Positions 52,431 to 60,971 of a DNA stretch of 64,000 bases are shown here, piece by piece. The notes under the pieces were generated by a model, which did no database searches, was not told the DNA's origin, and saw nothing but the letters and a program-made list of their open reading frames with translations. Made by a program: the position numbers and the translations under genes. Origin of the DNA: Woeseiaceae bacterium. GTDB lineage: Bacteria > Pseudomonadota > Gammaproteobacteria > Steroidobacterales > Woeseiaceae. Numbering within the stretch: position 1 is the stretch's first letter; every line of letters begins with the position of its first letter. The stretch spans positions 154,905 to 218,904 of the forward strand of contig JAJFKR010000028.1 of assembly GCA_021773095.1 (NCBI GenBank). The letters run 5' to 3'.

Positions 52431-53789
52431 ATGAAAAAATTAATTCTGCAAAGTATCACCCCGATCATTATTGGTCTGATGGCGACTGGCAGCAGTTACG
52501 CTGACACCACTGTCTTCGTCAACGTAAACGTTGTGCCAATGACAAGTGAGGCCGTATTAGCGCAGCAGACGGTTGTTGTTGTTGGCGGCGAAATTGCCCG
52601 GATCGGTCACGTCGATTCAATACCTGTTCCGAAAGGCGCCACTGTCGTGGATGGAACGGATCGTTTCCTGATGCCAGGCCTTGCGGAGATGCATGCACAC
52701 GTGACCAGCACGGCTACTGAACGCGTAGATCGAATGTCGACGTTATTCGTCGCGAACGGCATTACCACTATTCGGGGCATGCTGGGTCGGGCGAGTCACC
52801 TGAGGTTACGACAGCAATTTGACAGTGGTGAAGTCTTCGGTCCACGTCTCATTACATCGGGTCCATCGCTAAACGGTCGATCGGTGTCGGGCGCGGCAGA
52901 CGCGGCACGTCAGGTCCGGGAGCAGAAAGCCGCCGGATACGATTTCATCAAGGTTCACCCCGGGCTTAGCGGCGATGAATTTGCGGCACTGGCGAAAACG
53001 GCGAATGAAGTCGGTATTCCATACGCCGGGCACGTCCCCGTGGCTGCCGGTGTTCGCGTTGCGCTGCAAAGTAATATGGCGACAATCGATCACCTAGACG
53101 GTTATTTTGCTGCCTTGCTTCCGGCCAGTAGCGGCGGCTCCGGTGGGTTCGGTGGTTTGTTCGGCGTCATGCTTGCCGATGAGCTGGACGCTGACGAAAT
53201 ACCTCACCTGGTCGCTGCGACGCTCGATGCCGGAACATGGAATGTACCGACAGAGGTGTTGATCGAGCAGTTGATTGACGATACTTCGGTCGTCGAACTC
53301 AAGCGGCGACTCGAAACACGCTACGTCTCCGCATCCACCGTGCGGGACTGGGTTGCCACGAAGCAAGCGCAACTGAGTGATCGGGCATTCAACCCGGAAA
53401 CCGCTGCGCGCGCCATCCGCTTGCGGCGGCAATTGATATTTGAATTGCATAAGGCCGGCGCTGGATTGCTGCTCGGATCCGACGCTCCGCAGACCTTTAA
53501 CGTGCCCGGTTTTTCGACACATCGTGAGCTCGACGCACTGGTTGCAGCGGGGCTAACGCCGTATGAGGCCTTGCGTACCGGCACCGTGGCAGTTGCTAAC
53601 TTTCTCGACTCCAATGGCGGGATGGTAGCGGAAGGCAAAAATGCGGACCTGATATTACTGGATGCCAATCCGCTCAACGACATTAAAAATGCCGAAAGGA
53701 TTCATGGAGTCATGTTGCGAGGAGACTGGTTTGCTGCAAGCGATCTTCACCGCCGCCTTGAGCGCTACATCGTGCAGGATGGTAATTAG
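52431..53789 (+). CDS. Exported amidohydrolase-family protein
   Basis: The protein has 452 residues with a signal peptide (LILQSITPIIIGLMATGSSYADT) and a good AGAGGTAA ribosome site. The amidohydrolase metal motif is PGLAEMHAHVT (HxH), with further histidines in AGHVPVAAG and the acidic GSDAPQTFNVPGFSTH (Asp metal ligand). The C-terminal NADLILLDANPLNDIKNAERIHGVMLRG is the family end. Exported members hydrolyse amide bonds of dipeptides (prolidase-like) or other small molecules outside the cytoplasm. Its substrate is unknown. Confidence 0.9.
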   Translation: MKKLILQSITPIIIGLMATGSSYADTTVFVNVNVVPMTSEAVLAQQTVVVVGGEIARIGHVDSIPVPKGATVVDGTDRFLMPGLAEMHAHVTSTATERVDRMSTLFVANGITTIRGMLGRASHLRLRQQFDSGEVFGPRLITSGPSLNGRSVSGAADAARQVREQKAAGYDFIKVHPGLSGDEFAALAKTANEVGIPYAGHVPVAAGVRVALQSNMATIDHLDGYFAALLPASSGGSGGFGGLFGVMLADELDADEIPHLVAATLDAGTWNVPTEVLIEQLIDDTSVVELKRRLETRYVSASTVRDWVATKQAQLSDRAFNPETAARAIRLRRQLIFELHKAGAGLLLGSDAPQTFNVPGFSTHRELDALVAAGLTPYEALRTGTVAVANFLDSNGGMVAEGKNADLILLDANPLNDIKNAERIHGVMLRGDWFAASDLHRRLERYIVQDGN

Positions 53790-53875
53790 CGAAACGCCTA
53801 ATGCAACCAAATCCCTGCGACGGGCGTCTAATAGGTAACAAAGATGTGACAAATCGACAAAACAAGGGGATTTTC

Positions 53876-54586
53876 ATGCGCAGTTTTCTGCTAATAGCGA
53901 TGTTTGCGGCGAGTCTCGCCCACGCCGGCTGGTCGGACTACGAAGAAGTCCGAAATTTGAATCTCGCTGCTGATGGCATATCTCAGCTGACGATCAATGC
54001 TGGCGCCGGCAGTATGGATGTGACCGGCGTTGAAGGCGTTAACAACATCACGGTTACAGCGACCATCGTCGTCCCTGGCAAGAACGAAGATGATGCTGCC
54101 CGTGTGATCGAAAAGAGGATCAAGCTGAGGCTGGAAAAGAATGCCGCTGAGGCTGAGCTTGACGCCTGGTTTGAGAGCGGCCTGATGTCATTCGGATCCA
54201 GCCCATATATCGTTCTGGCAGTCAGCGTTCCGAGTGGCATGGCGGTCAGTATCGATGATGGCTCAGGTTCCATCGATGTTATCGATGTCGCCGGGGACAT
54301 CACCATTGATGACGGATCCGGATCGATCGATATCAGAAACGTCGCTCACGTAAGAATCGATGATGGCTCAGGTTCTATCGACATTGAGAACGCCACTGGA
54401 GACGTTTCAATCGTAGACGGCTCGGGCAGTATCAGCGTCAAGCATGTGGCTGGATCCGTCACCGTCGACGATGGTTCCGGCAGCATAGAGGTTTCCGATA
54501 TCGACAGTGATTTGATCATTGTTGACGATGGCAGCGGAAGTCTGAGGTTTTCGGATATCCGCGGGACCGTTGACGCAGATACCTGA
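53876..54586 (+). CDS. Exported DDGSGSI-repeat beta-solenoid protein (DUF4097-like)
   Basis: The protein has 236 residues from the ATG at 53876, which has AAGGGG upstream; the track start adds 25 residues without a site. The signal peptide is FLLIAMFAASLAHAG. The N-terminal half has a beta-rich leader (AGAGSMDVTGVEGVNNITVTATIVV). From about residue 125, six repeats of ~18 residues follow the pattern (I/V)DDGSGSI-V--V-GD(I/V), a stacked-strand solenoid as in DUF4097 adhesin-like proteins. It is probably on the cell surface or in the periplasm, role unknown. Confidence 0.85.
   Translation: MRSFLLIAMFAASLAHAGWSDYEEVRNLNLAADGISQLTINAGAGSMDVTGVEGVNNITVTATIVVPGKNEDDAARVIEKRIKLRLEKNAAEAELDAWFESGLMSFGSSPYIVLAVSVPSGMAVSIDDGSGSIDVIDVAGDITIDDGSGSIDIRNVAHVRIDDGSGSIDIENATGDVSIVDGSGSISVKHVAGSVTVDDGSGSIEVSDIDSDLIIVDDGSGSLRFSDIRGTVDADT
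54250..54568 (+). repeat. Tandem protein-level repeats with DNA-level duplication
   Basis: Six DDGSGSI-type units of about 54 bases. The 20-mer ATCGATGATGGCTCAGGTTC occurs exactly twice (54251-54270 and 54356-54375), 105 bases apart, which points to recent expansion of two units. Confidence 0.8.
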
Positions 54587-54654
54587 TGCGCCATAAATGC
54601 TAGTATCTCCCCATAAAAGCGTCCGCGATTCGGGCGCACATAAAGGGAGGCAGC

Positions 54655-55086
54655 ATGAAACTGGTACAACATCTGCTTGACTCAAAAGGCCGGAATATCA
54701 TCTCTGTCACGGCTGATACATCGGTTCTGGACGCCATCAAACTCATGGCGGAGAGGACAGTCGGTTCTCTGCTGGTCATGCACGGGGACGAGCTCAAGGG
54801 CATCATGACCGAGCGTGACTATGCGCGAAAAGTAATCATCAAAGGGCGTTCGTCAGAGTCTACCGAAGTGGGTGAAATCATGACCACCGATGTTTGCTCG
54901 GCAAAAAGTCAGAATACGGTGAACGAATGTATGGCCATGATGAATAAACTCAAAATCCGGCATTTGCCGGTTGTCGATGACGGAACGGTAGTGGGTGTGC
55001 TTTCGATCGGCGATCTGGTTCAGGCGATCATTGCCGACCAGCAGGCGGAGATCGAACAGCTCGAGCATTACATCAGTGGCTCGTAA
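54655..55086 (+). CDS. CBS-domain pair protein
   Basis: The protein has 143 residues with GGGAGG upstream. Two tandem CBS motifs form one Bateman module: ISVTADTSVLDAIKLMAERTVGSLLVMHGDELKGIMTERDYARKV and VGEIMTTDVCSAKSQNTVNECMAMMNKLKIRHLPVVDDGTVVGVLSIGDLVQAII. Such stand-alone pairs bind adenine nucleotides or NAD(P) and regulate a partner, which is not obvious here. A short C-terminal acidic helix follows. Its end overlaps a possible 38-residue gene. Confidence 0.9.
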   Translation: MKLVQHLLDSKGRNIISVTADTSVLDAIKLMAERTVGSLLVMHGDELKGIMTERDYARKVIIKGRSSESTEVGEIMTTDVCSAKSQNTVNECMAMMNKLKIRHLPVVDDGTVVGVLSIGDLVQAIIADQQAEIEQLEHYISGS

Positions 55087-55192
55087 CGAGAAACTTAACC
55101 GTCGTGTTATGCGATTTTTTGATGGTGCGGTGGAATCGTCCTGGAAACGAACCATGGAATTCTTCGTTCAACAGCTGGATCTCGGAGACTAG
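55076..55192 (+). CDS. Possible 38-residue protein after the CBS gene
   Basis: A GTG at 55076 inside the CBS 3' end opens an ORF of 38 codons (VARNEKLNRRVMRFFDGAVE and so on, ending at TAG before the TPR gene). Amphipathic, aromatic and charged. It fills most of the gap to the TPR gene, whose ATG follows 4 bases later. No ribosome site is strong, so it may be a chance ORF. An ATG at 55109 gives a shorter form. Confidence 0.3.
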   Translation: MARNEKLNRRVMRFFDGAVESSWKRTMEFFVQQLDLGD

Positions 55193-55195
55193 ATC

Positions 55196-55723
55196 ATGGA
55201 GAAATACCTGCCCCTGCTCGCGATGACGCTACTCGCAGTGGCGCAGGTTTACGCTGATGACCCGGCAGACTCGAAGATTGTCATTGGGCCCAGAAATCTC
55301 TATCTGTATGACGGTGCCAATGCGCTGGAGGCCGGAGATGCTGTAGAGGGTGTATCGCTCACATTGAAGGGGCTTGAGCTGGCTATCGGCGGACGTGAAA
55401 TCAAGATCGCGCATTCCAACCTTTGTGCGGGGTTTGTGCTGCTTGACCAGGCCGAGACAGCTTTGCAACACTGCGACTGGGTACTGGAGAACGATCCGTA
55501 TCACTGGCGGACTTATAACAATCGCGCCATCGCTTATCTTCGCCTCGGGCGATTGGAAGAGTCGGACGCGGACATAGCAAAAGGTCAGACACTCAATCCG
55601 CGCTCGGAAAATCTCAAGGAAGTTAGGGGCATGTACCTTGACGAGGTCAATCCTGTCGATGAGAAGATCACGATTGACGACCGCCGCAATGAACCGAATT
55701 TGCCGCTTAAGGAACCCGAGTGA
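55196..55723 (+). CDS. Exported TPR-repeat protein
   Basis: The protein has 175 residues with a signal peptide (LPLLAMTLLAVAQVYADD). Then come about three tetratricopeptide-like helical pairs (AVEGVSLTLKGLELA, NLCAGFVLLDQAETALQHCDWVLENDPYHWRTYNNRAIAYLRLGRLEESDADIAKGQTLNPRSENLKEVRGMYL), with two cysteines in the middle that could form a disulfide. It overlaps the next gene, a TonB C-terminal protein, by 4 bases (GTGA). Together they may form part of a periplasmic scaffold or an energy-transduction unit (inference). Confidence 0.85.
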   Translation: MEKYLPLLAMTLLAVAQVYADDPADSKIVIGPRNLYLYDGANALEAGDAVEGVSLTLKGLELAIGGREIKIAHSNLCAGFVLLDQAETALQHCDWVLENDPYHWRTYNNRAIAYLRLGRLEESDADIAKGQTLNPRSENLKEVRGMYLDEVNPVDEKITIDDRRNEPNLPLKEPE

Positions 55724-56109
55724 CGTTGCGATCACTGCTTCTTATTGCGTTTCTGCTTGGTGTTGTCGCAGCTGTGGCAGAAGAAGAGCCACCGCTGGCT
55801 CGTGTTGTTGATAGCCACACGGATCGTATCCCGTCGCAAACCGTCGCCCCCAAGTATCCGAACAAGGCCCGCCGCGATCGCATCGAGGGTGAGGTAGAAG
55901 TTTGCTTCGAAATTGACAGGAAAGGACGGCCGCGCCGAATAGCCGTTCGCAACAGCACGAACCGCGCGTTTGAGAGAGCGTCGATCAGAGCTGTGCGTGC
56001 ATCCTCATTCAGGCCACTAAGAGAAGGTGAGAGCTTGCAGTCGATCAAGTCCTGTCGCACATTTATCTTTTCTCTTGAACCGGTTGAGGAAACGAACAAT
56101 CTTCAGTAG
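55720..56109 (+). CDS. TonB C-terminal domain protein
   Basis: The protein has 129 residues, GTG start coupled to the TPR gene. A signal or anchor segment (LLLIAFLLGVVAAVAE) is followed directly by the TonB_C fold: PKYPNKARRDRIEGEVEVCFEIDRKGRPRRIAVRNSTNRAFERASIRAVRASSFRP. There is no proline-rich spanning linker, so it is not a normal TonB. It is of the short energy-transducer-like type and may interact with the TPR protein. No ExbB/ExbD or receptor gene is near. Confidence 0.85.
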   Translation: MTLRSLLLIAFLLGVVAAVAEEEPPLARVVDSHTDRIPSQTVAPKYPNKARRDRIEGEVEVCFEIDRKGRPRRIAVRNSTNRAFERASIRAVRASSFRPLREGESLQSIKSCRTFIFSLEPVEETNNLQ

Positions 56110-56726
56110 CCGTCTTTGGCGCTGTTTCTCGCGAGAGTAAGAATTCTTGTCGTTGCCAGGGCGAGCGATTCACCGATGCTAATGAGACCTTCACTGTGTC
56201 CGCCCATTACGGCGATACCGACCGATTCAAATTCCGACTCCCGATACAGCCGTTTAAGTTCCCGGGCCATTTCCGGCGTGCCGTACCCGACACTGGCCTC
56301 TGTCGTGGGCAGTGCGTTGAGATGCTGATGCCACAGCGGTCGGCTATGTACATGAACGATAGCGCCGATCGATGCATCCAGCTCGTAAATGGCCGCATGT
56401 GTCATTGCCTCCGATGAAGCCTGTACCGGACCGCTACAAAACACTTCGTTACGGTCAATGTCAAAACCGGTTACCTGAGCATAATGTTCGCCAGTTGTGT
56501 GCTCGACGCGGCCGGTTTGCGTGCCCGTGATCAGGAACTGTCCGGGCTCTGGATTGCGAATGCTGATATTGCCGAAGCCGATATTGAGCTCGTCATAATG
56601 ACCAATCAGACCGGCATCAAAAAGTGGCCTCCGCCATTTTTCCAGCAATCGTGTTGCCGCGATATCTGCCGCTGGGCCCGGTGACCAGTGGCTTCGGTAC
56701 TTGACATAGCCTTCATCAATCGTCAT
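56103..56726 (-). CDS. Class II aldolase/adducin-family protein (MtnB-like)
   Basis: The protein has 207 residues. Motifs: GNISIRN, the VHVHSRPLWHQHL metal histidines and SSEAMTHAAIYELD. It is directly downstream of mtnA with a 4-base overlap (TGA/ATG). The obvious reading is 5-methylthioribulose-1-phosphate dehydratase (MtnB). However, an Ald2-like aldolase, which cleaves the same substrate to dihydroxyacetone phosphate, is an alternative when later mtn genes (mtnC, mtnD) are absent, as here. It overlaps the TonB-like gene tail-to-tail by 7 bases. Confidence 0.78.
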   Translation of the reverse strand: MTIDEGYVKYRSHWSPGPAADIAATRLLEKWRRPLFDAGLIGHYDELNIGFGNISIRNPEPGQFLITGTQTGRVEHTTGEHYAQVTGFDIDRNEVFCSGPVQASSEAMTHAAIYELDASIGAIVHVHSRPLWHQHLNALPTTEASVGYGTPEMARELKRLYRESEFESVGIAVMGGHSEGLISIGESLALATTRILTLARNSAKDGY

Positions 56727-57829
56727 TCGTTGCGCATCTCCGGAAACAGGCTGAGGAGCCCCCCTTCACTGGCATCACAGATACCGCGTTCGGTGATCAA
56801 CCCGGTTATGAGGCGCGCCGGTGTTACGTCGAACGCGTAATTACTGACGGGCGTATCTATCGCTGCCGTGCGGACGCAAAATTTCTTACCATCACGGATG
56901 CCGAAAATGTCGGTCACTTCAGCAGGATCACGTTCCTCAATCGGTATTTCAACGATGCCATCCCGTCTACCCCAGTCAATTGTCGTGGAGGGCAGTGCTA
57001 CGTAAAACGGTATGTTGTTATCGACTGCCGCAAGCGCTTTCAGGTAGGTCCCAATTTTGTTGGCAACGTCTCCGCAACGCGTCGTTCGGTCGGTCCCCGT
57101 AATGACGAGATCAACCATCTCATGTTGCATTAGATGTCCGCCGGCGTTGTCGACGATCAGTGTATGTGGAACCTGATTGGCGGCGAGCTCCCAGGCGGTG
57201 AGCTGTGACCCCTGATTGCGCGGACGAGTTTCGTCGACCCAGACATGTACGTCGATCCCTTTTTGGTGAGCGAAGTAGATCGGTGCTGTTGCAGTACCCC
57301 AGTTGACCGCTGCGAGCGACCCGGCGTTGCAGTGCGTCAGGATATTGACAGGTGCGTTGTTTTTTTCTACAGCGATTTCCTCGATCAAGCGCAGACCCTG
57401 CTCGCCGATGCCACGACTGATCTCGACGTCTTCGTTGCAGATGTTTTCGGCCTCAAGGCGAGTCAAAGCGGCCAGATCTTCACCGCTGGATGCCGCACTG
57501 ATCGCGGTCAGCACACGTTTGATAGCCCAGCGCAGATTAATGGCTGTCGGCCGTGTTTGCTGCAAGGCAATGGCCGCAGTGTGTATCTCGGCTTCAGGGT
57601 CGCTCGTCTGCAGCGATGCGAGGTACAGACTCCAGGCCGCGGTGGCACCAATTAACGGCGCACCGCGCACGCACATGTCCGCGATCGCGACGACACCGTC
57701 CTGCCAGCTTCTGAGCTCGTGTATGCAATAGTCGTGTGGCAGAAGGCGCTGATCGATGACCTGTACGACAGACTCGTCGTCCGTGCAGAGCCAGATGGTG
57801 CGGAAATCCTCGGCATTGTCCGGGAGCAT
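56723..57829 (-). CDS. mtnA: S-methyl-5-thioribose-1-phosphate isomerase
   Basis: The protein has 368 residues. It isomerises methylthioribose-1-phosphate to the ribulose form in methionine salvage. Diagnostic segments: DMCVRGAPLIGATAAWSLYL, LTHCNAGSLAAVNWGTATAPIYFAH, VWVDETRPRNQGSQLTAWEL, the catalytic Asp in VITGTDRTTRCGDVANKIGTYL and PFYVALPSTTIDWG. The length matches family members, and mtnB-like lies next to it. The downstream folD is 11 bases away on the same strand, so these three may form one transcript. Confidence 0.95.
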   Translation of the reverse strand: MLPDNAEDFRTIWLCTDDESVVQVIDQRLLPHDYCIHELRSWQDGVVAIADMCVRGAPLIGATAAWSLYLASLQTSDPEAEIHTAAIALQQTRPTAINLRWAIKRVLTAISAASSGEDLAALTRLEAENICNEDVEISRGIGEQGLRLIEEIAVEKNNAPVNILTHCNAGSLAAVNWGTATAPIYFAHQKGIDVHVWVDETRPRNQGSQLTAWELAANQVPHTLIVDNAGGHLMQHEMVDLVITGTDRTTRCGDVANKIGTYLKALAAVDNNIPFYVALPSTTIDWGRRDGIVEIPIEERDPAEVTDIFGIRDGKKFCVRTAAIDTPVSNYAFDVTPARLITGLITERGICDASEGGLLSLFPEMRNE

Positions 57830-57839
57830 GGTTTCGCGC

Positions 57840-58736
57840 TCAGCCTTCCAATCCAGCGGCCAGGCGCGCCGAGCGCAGTGTGTTTGCCATAAGCATTGTG
57901 ATCGTCATTGGACCAACGCCGCCCGGCACCGGCGTTACGGCAGCAGCAACGGTGGCAACGTCGTCAAAATCAACATCGCCAGTCAACCCCATTTTGGCCT
58001 CACCATCGACTATTTTCTCAACACGATTGATGCCAACGTCGATGATGATGGCACCCGGCTTGACCCAGTCAGCCTTAACCATATTTGGACGCCCGACGGC
58101 AGCAATGATGATGTCTGCTCCTGCAACTACCCGTGGCAAGTCTTTCGTACGGCTGTGCGTGATGGTCACTGTTGCATTAACTTGCAACAGCAGAGCGGCC
58201 ATCGGTTTGCCGACGATATTGGAGCGGCCGATAACCACAGCATTCATTCCGGACAGGTCCCTGCCGAGTTCGTCTTCAATCATAAGCATGCAGCCGGCGG
58301 GCGTGCAGGGCACGAATGCGTCGGCTGTATGGCCCGCAGTCAGCTTGCCAATATTCACGAAATGAAATCCGTCGACATCTTTTGATGGAACTACTGCCTG
58401 CGTGATGGCTTGCTCATCCAAATGATCGGGCAAGGGCAACTGCACGAGAATTCCGTGTATTGAATCGTCGTGATTCAGTTCATCAATCAATTGCAGCACG
58501 TCCTGCTGTGACACGTCGGCTGCGAGCGTGTGTTGAATTGAATTAAAGCCGCAAGACTCCGCGGTACGTTTCTTATTACGCACGTAAACCTGGCTGGCGG
58601 GGTCTTCGCCGATGATGACGACCGCAAGCCCTGGAGTGATGCCATGATCGACCAGCAGCGTTGCTGTGTCTTTGGTGATCGACTCTGCGATTTGTGCGGC
58701 CTTTGCTTTACCGTCAATTCTTTTTGCAAGCGTCAT
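57840..58736 (-). CDS. folD: Bifunctional methylenetetrahydrofolate dehydrogenase/cyclohydrolase
   Basis: The protein has 298 residues, the usual FolD size. Motifs: the catalytic lysine region [27 protein letters not shown], the [12 protein letters not shown] segment, the nucleotide-binding [18 protein letters not shown], and [31 protein letters not shown]. It catalyses NADP-dependent oxidation of methylene-THF and hydrolysis to 10-formyl-THF. A gap of about 200 bases upstream holds an 8-bp hairpin without a U-tract but no gene. Confidence 0.97.
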   Translation of the reverse strand: MTLAKRIDGKAKAAQIAESITKDTATLLVDHGITPGLAVVIIGEDPASQVYVRNKKRTAESCGFNSIQHTLAADVSQQDVLQLIDELNHDDSIHGILVQLPLPDHLDEQAITQAVVPSKDVDGFHFVNIGKLTAGHTADAFVPCTPAGCMLMIEDELGRDLSGMNAVVIGRSNIVGKPMAALLLQVNATVTITHSRTKDLPRVVAGADIIIAAVGRPNMVKADWVKPGAIIIDVGINRVEKIVDGEAKMGLTGDVDFDDVATVAAAVTPVPGGVGPMTITMLMANTLRSARLAAGLEG

Positions 58737-58859
58737 TATTCAATAATCCCTGGAGTTTTGAGAAACCGGCGATTACCGGCGGACGCATGGTAACGCTGTG
58801 ACGAGCGGGTTGCTACCAGGGAACAGCGCAAACGGGTGACCAGCGCTCTTCTCGCCGCG

Positions 58860-58878
58860 CGACCCGGCCGCCGGGTCG
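58860..58878. repeat. Perfect GC-rich hairpin in the folD-ceramidase gap
   Basis: CGACCCGG-CCG-CCGGGTCG forms an 8-bp stem with a 3-base loop, followed by the palindrome CGAATATTCG (58881-58890). No U-tract follows on either strand, so a terminator is doubtful. Confidence 0.45.
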
Positions 58879-58938
58879 ATCGAATATTCGTACGAGAACC
58901 CGATTGCGCCGCAATGGCAGCTGCCTGTGAACAGGTTT

Positions 58939-59688
58939 TCAGTCACGGCCACACCGTTTCATCAGGCCGTACAGAAGGCTGGCCGGGGCGAGGGAAGCAA
59001 GCAAGTGTTTTAAGGAATGGCCACTCATCACAGAGCCGAAGTCGTACAGATTGCCGTCGAGCTGCTCGGCGATTTTCGCAGCGACGTAAAAACCGATCAT
59101 CCACCAAATATAACGACCGAGATCGCTACGCGTCCGATAGAGCAAAATGATCAATGGAATAAGCAGCATCGGTAGAAACTGAACGATTGCGTAGGGCCGC
59201 AGGTCGCCGGCACCGATTGATTCGGTATAAGCCCAGTAGGCGACAGAACCGATACCCACCAGCAATAAGGGCACTAATAATTTCTGGCCGAGCTGTGGCG
59301 AGAAATACTCGGAAGTAACGAGTGACACCAGACTCATGAAGCCGATCGTCATCGGCAGCCTGTCCCAGACCAGGGTGTCGTTATTGGGCTCAAGATGAAA
59401 ATAACCGGAGCCAAAAGCAGTTAACGCAATACCGAGGAAAAACACGTTCCACGCGAGCTTCGTTGCTGGCGTTACTGATTCTTCGTTCGTGGCGATGACC
59501 CGCCACCCCAGAACGCCGACGACCAAAAATGGCAGATTTGACATGACGTTTAGAAAATTCGGAATGCCGGCTATTGATCGTCGATCAGCGAACAGATGAT
59601 AGAGTGGGTCTTGCGCAACAGGATCGGCCATTGCCACAACAACGATGACGGTGAGCGCTACGACCCACAGCAGAGCAGCCCGCATCAT
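58939..59688 (-). CDS. Ceramidase-family membrane protein
   Basis: The protein has 249 residues with seven predicted helices. The CREST-superfamily motifs are visible: NFLNVMSNLPFLVVG near residue 45, FGSGYFHLEPNNDTLVWDRLPMTIGFMSL (His and Asp candidate zinc ligands) and the C-terminal VMSGHSLKHLLAS with two histidines. Family members act as alkaline ceramidases or related hydrolases, but the bacterial substrates are largely untested. The next gene, a cupin, overlaps by 4 bases. Confidence 0.88.
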   Translation of the reverse strand: MMRAALLWVVALTVIVVVAMADPVAQDPLYHLFADRRSIAGIPNFLNVMSNLPFLVVGVLGWRVIATNEESVTPATKLAWNVFFLGIALTAFGSGYFHLEPNNDTLVWDRLPMTIGFMSLVSLVTSEYFSPQLGQKLLVPLLLVGIGSVAYWAYTESIGAGDLRPYAIVQFLPMLLIPLIILLYRTRSDLGRYIWWMIGFYVAAKIAEQLDGNLYDFGSVMSGHSLKHLLASLAPASLLYGLMKRCGRD

Positions 59689-60011
59689 TCCTCATTTCCC
59701 TTTGGGCCGTAAAAAATCACCCAAGTGCCGAGGTCATCGCTAAAGTCGACGAAACGGTGTTCTACGCCTGCAGCGACGAACAGCGCGTCACCTGGTACAA
59801 ACGCGACCCTTTCATCGCCGCGGATGAGTGTGCCAGTGCCTGTTTGCACAATATAGATTTCATCCTGTTCGTGAGGTGACTGTCTATCAGGCTCTGTTGG
59901 TCGGTAATAGCCGAGTTGCATCCTGCCATTCTCGAGCACGACACCATAGAGTCCGTCGGCCGATTCTTGCACAGCTTGCAGCGCCGTTCGCAATGTCGTT
60001 CCATCAGTCAT
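59685..60011 (-). CDS. Cupin-domain protein
   Basis: The protein has 108 residues. One conserved cupin barrel: HEQDEIYIVQTGTGTLIRGDERVAFVPGDALFVAAGVEHRFVDF with the metal pattern HxxxxE and the later H. It lacks a catalytic domain and is probably a small metal-binding regulator or isomerase. Coupled by a 4-base overlap (ATGA) to the ceramidase-like gene, so the two are co-expressed. Divergent from the acyltransferase gene. Confidence 0.85.
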   Translation of the reverse strand: MTDGTTLRTALQAVQESADGLYGVVLENGRMQLGYYRPTEPDRQSPHEQDEIYIVQTGTGTLIRGDERVAFVPGDALFVAAGVEHRFVDFSDDLGTWVIFYGPKGNEE

Positions 60012-60056
60012 CTGATAACCGTATCGCGATTCAGGCTAAAATACAGCCCCTGACCA

Positions 60057-60971
60057 TTGCTATGGAACACTGTGAAAGCGTTTTTTCGAAATCTCCGTGG
60101 GGTCGCCTTCTTCGGCGGGTTTACGATCAATACGATCATCTGGTTCATACCGATATTGTTGTTCGCGGGATTGAAGCTGGTGTTGCCGATTCCCGCTCTA
60201 CGGCGTGCGATTACACGAGTCTTGATGGCAATGGGAGAGAACTGGATTAGTACGAACTGGCTGATGATGAGACATGCCGGGTCATTTCATCTTGAAAGTC
60301 GCGGGCTGGAAGGACTGCGTCGTGACGGATGGTACCTCGTCATATCAAACCACCAGACGTGGGTCGACATAGTCGTTTTACAGGCGGTATTGAATCGCCA
60401 AATCCCGTTTCTGAAGTTTTTCATCAAGCAGGAGCTCATCTGGTTTCCGTTGTTAGGGATCGCATGGTGGGCACTGGATATGCCGTTCATGAAGCGATAT
60501 ACGCCGTCCTACCTGGCGAGGAATCCACACATGAAAGGTAAGGATCTTGAAACGACGCGCCACGCGTGCGAGAAGTTTCGCGATACACCCACGTCCGTGA
60601 TCAACTTCATCGAAGGAACACGTTTTTCAGAGCAAAAGCGTTTGGATCGCAAATCTCCCTACAAACATCTCTTGCAACCGCGTGCCGGCGGTCTTGCAGT
60701 TGCGCTGTCGTCAATGGGTGAACTGTTCGAAAGCGTCGTCGATGTCACGATGATTTATCCGGACGGCGCAACAAGTTTTTGGGATATGTGTTGTGGCCGC
60801 CATGTGAACGTAATTGTCGAGGTGCGCGAGCGGGAACTCGAAGACTGGTTGGTAAAGGGCAATTATGAAACCGATCGCGAGTTTAGAAAGCAGGTACATT
60901 CGTGGTTAGGCGAAATATGGGCACAAAAAGATGAGATACTCGATGAAACGAGGGATTCTCATGGTAGATAG
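60057..60971 (+). CDS. YihG-type lysophospholipid acyltransferase
   Basis: The protein has 304 residues, TTG start at 60057; a GTG at 60072 is also possible. PlsC motifs: SNHQTWVDIVVLQAV (NHx4D), FIKQELIWFPLLGIAWWALDMPFMKRY and NFIEGTRFSEQKR. Closely resembles E. coli YihG throughout, which acylates lysophospholipids with unsaturated chains at the inner membrane. An N-terminal membrane segment (FGGFTINTIIWFIPILLFAGLKLVLP) anchors it. The gene overlaps the following small gene by 11 bases. Confidence 0.92.
   Translation: MLWNTVKAFFRNLRGVAFFGGFTINTIIWFIPILLFAGLKLVLPIPALRRAITRVLMAMGENWISTNWLMMRHAGSFHLESRGLEGLRRDGWYLVISNHQTWVDIVVLQAVLNRQIPFLKFFIKQELIWFPLLGIAWWALDMPFMKRYTPSYLARNPHMKGKDLETTRHACEKFRDTPTSVINFIEGTRFSEQKRLDRKSPYKHLLQPRAGGLAVALSSMGELFESVVDVTMIYPDGATSFWDMCCGRHVNVIVEVRERELEDWLVKGNYETDREFRKQVHSWLGEIWAQKDEILDETRDSHGR

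Noticed and set aside
54250-54568. Repeats as a CRISPR array
   Set aside because: Units encode protein repeats in frame without variable spacers of constant size.
58860-58878. GC hairpin as a terminator
   Set aside because: No U-tract on either strand; listed only as a repeat.
58836-59150. Plus-strand ORF of 104 residues in the folD-ceramidase gap
   Set aside because: Mostly antisense to the ceramidase-like gene, Arg/Ser-rich composition typical of a shadow frame.
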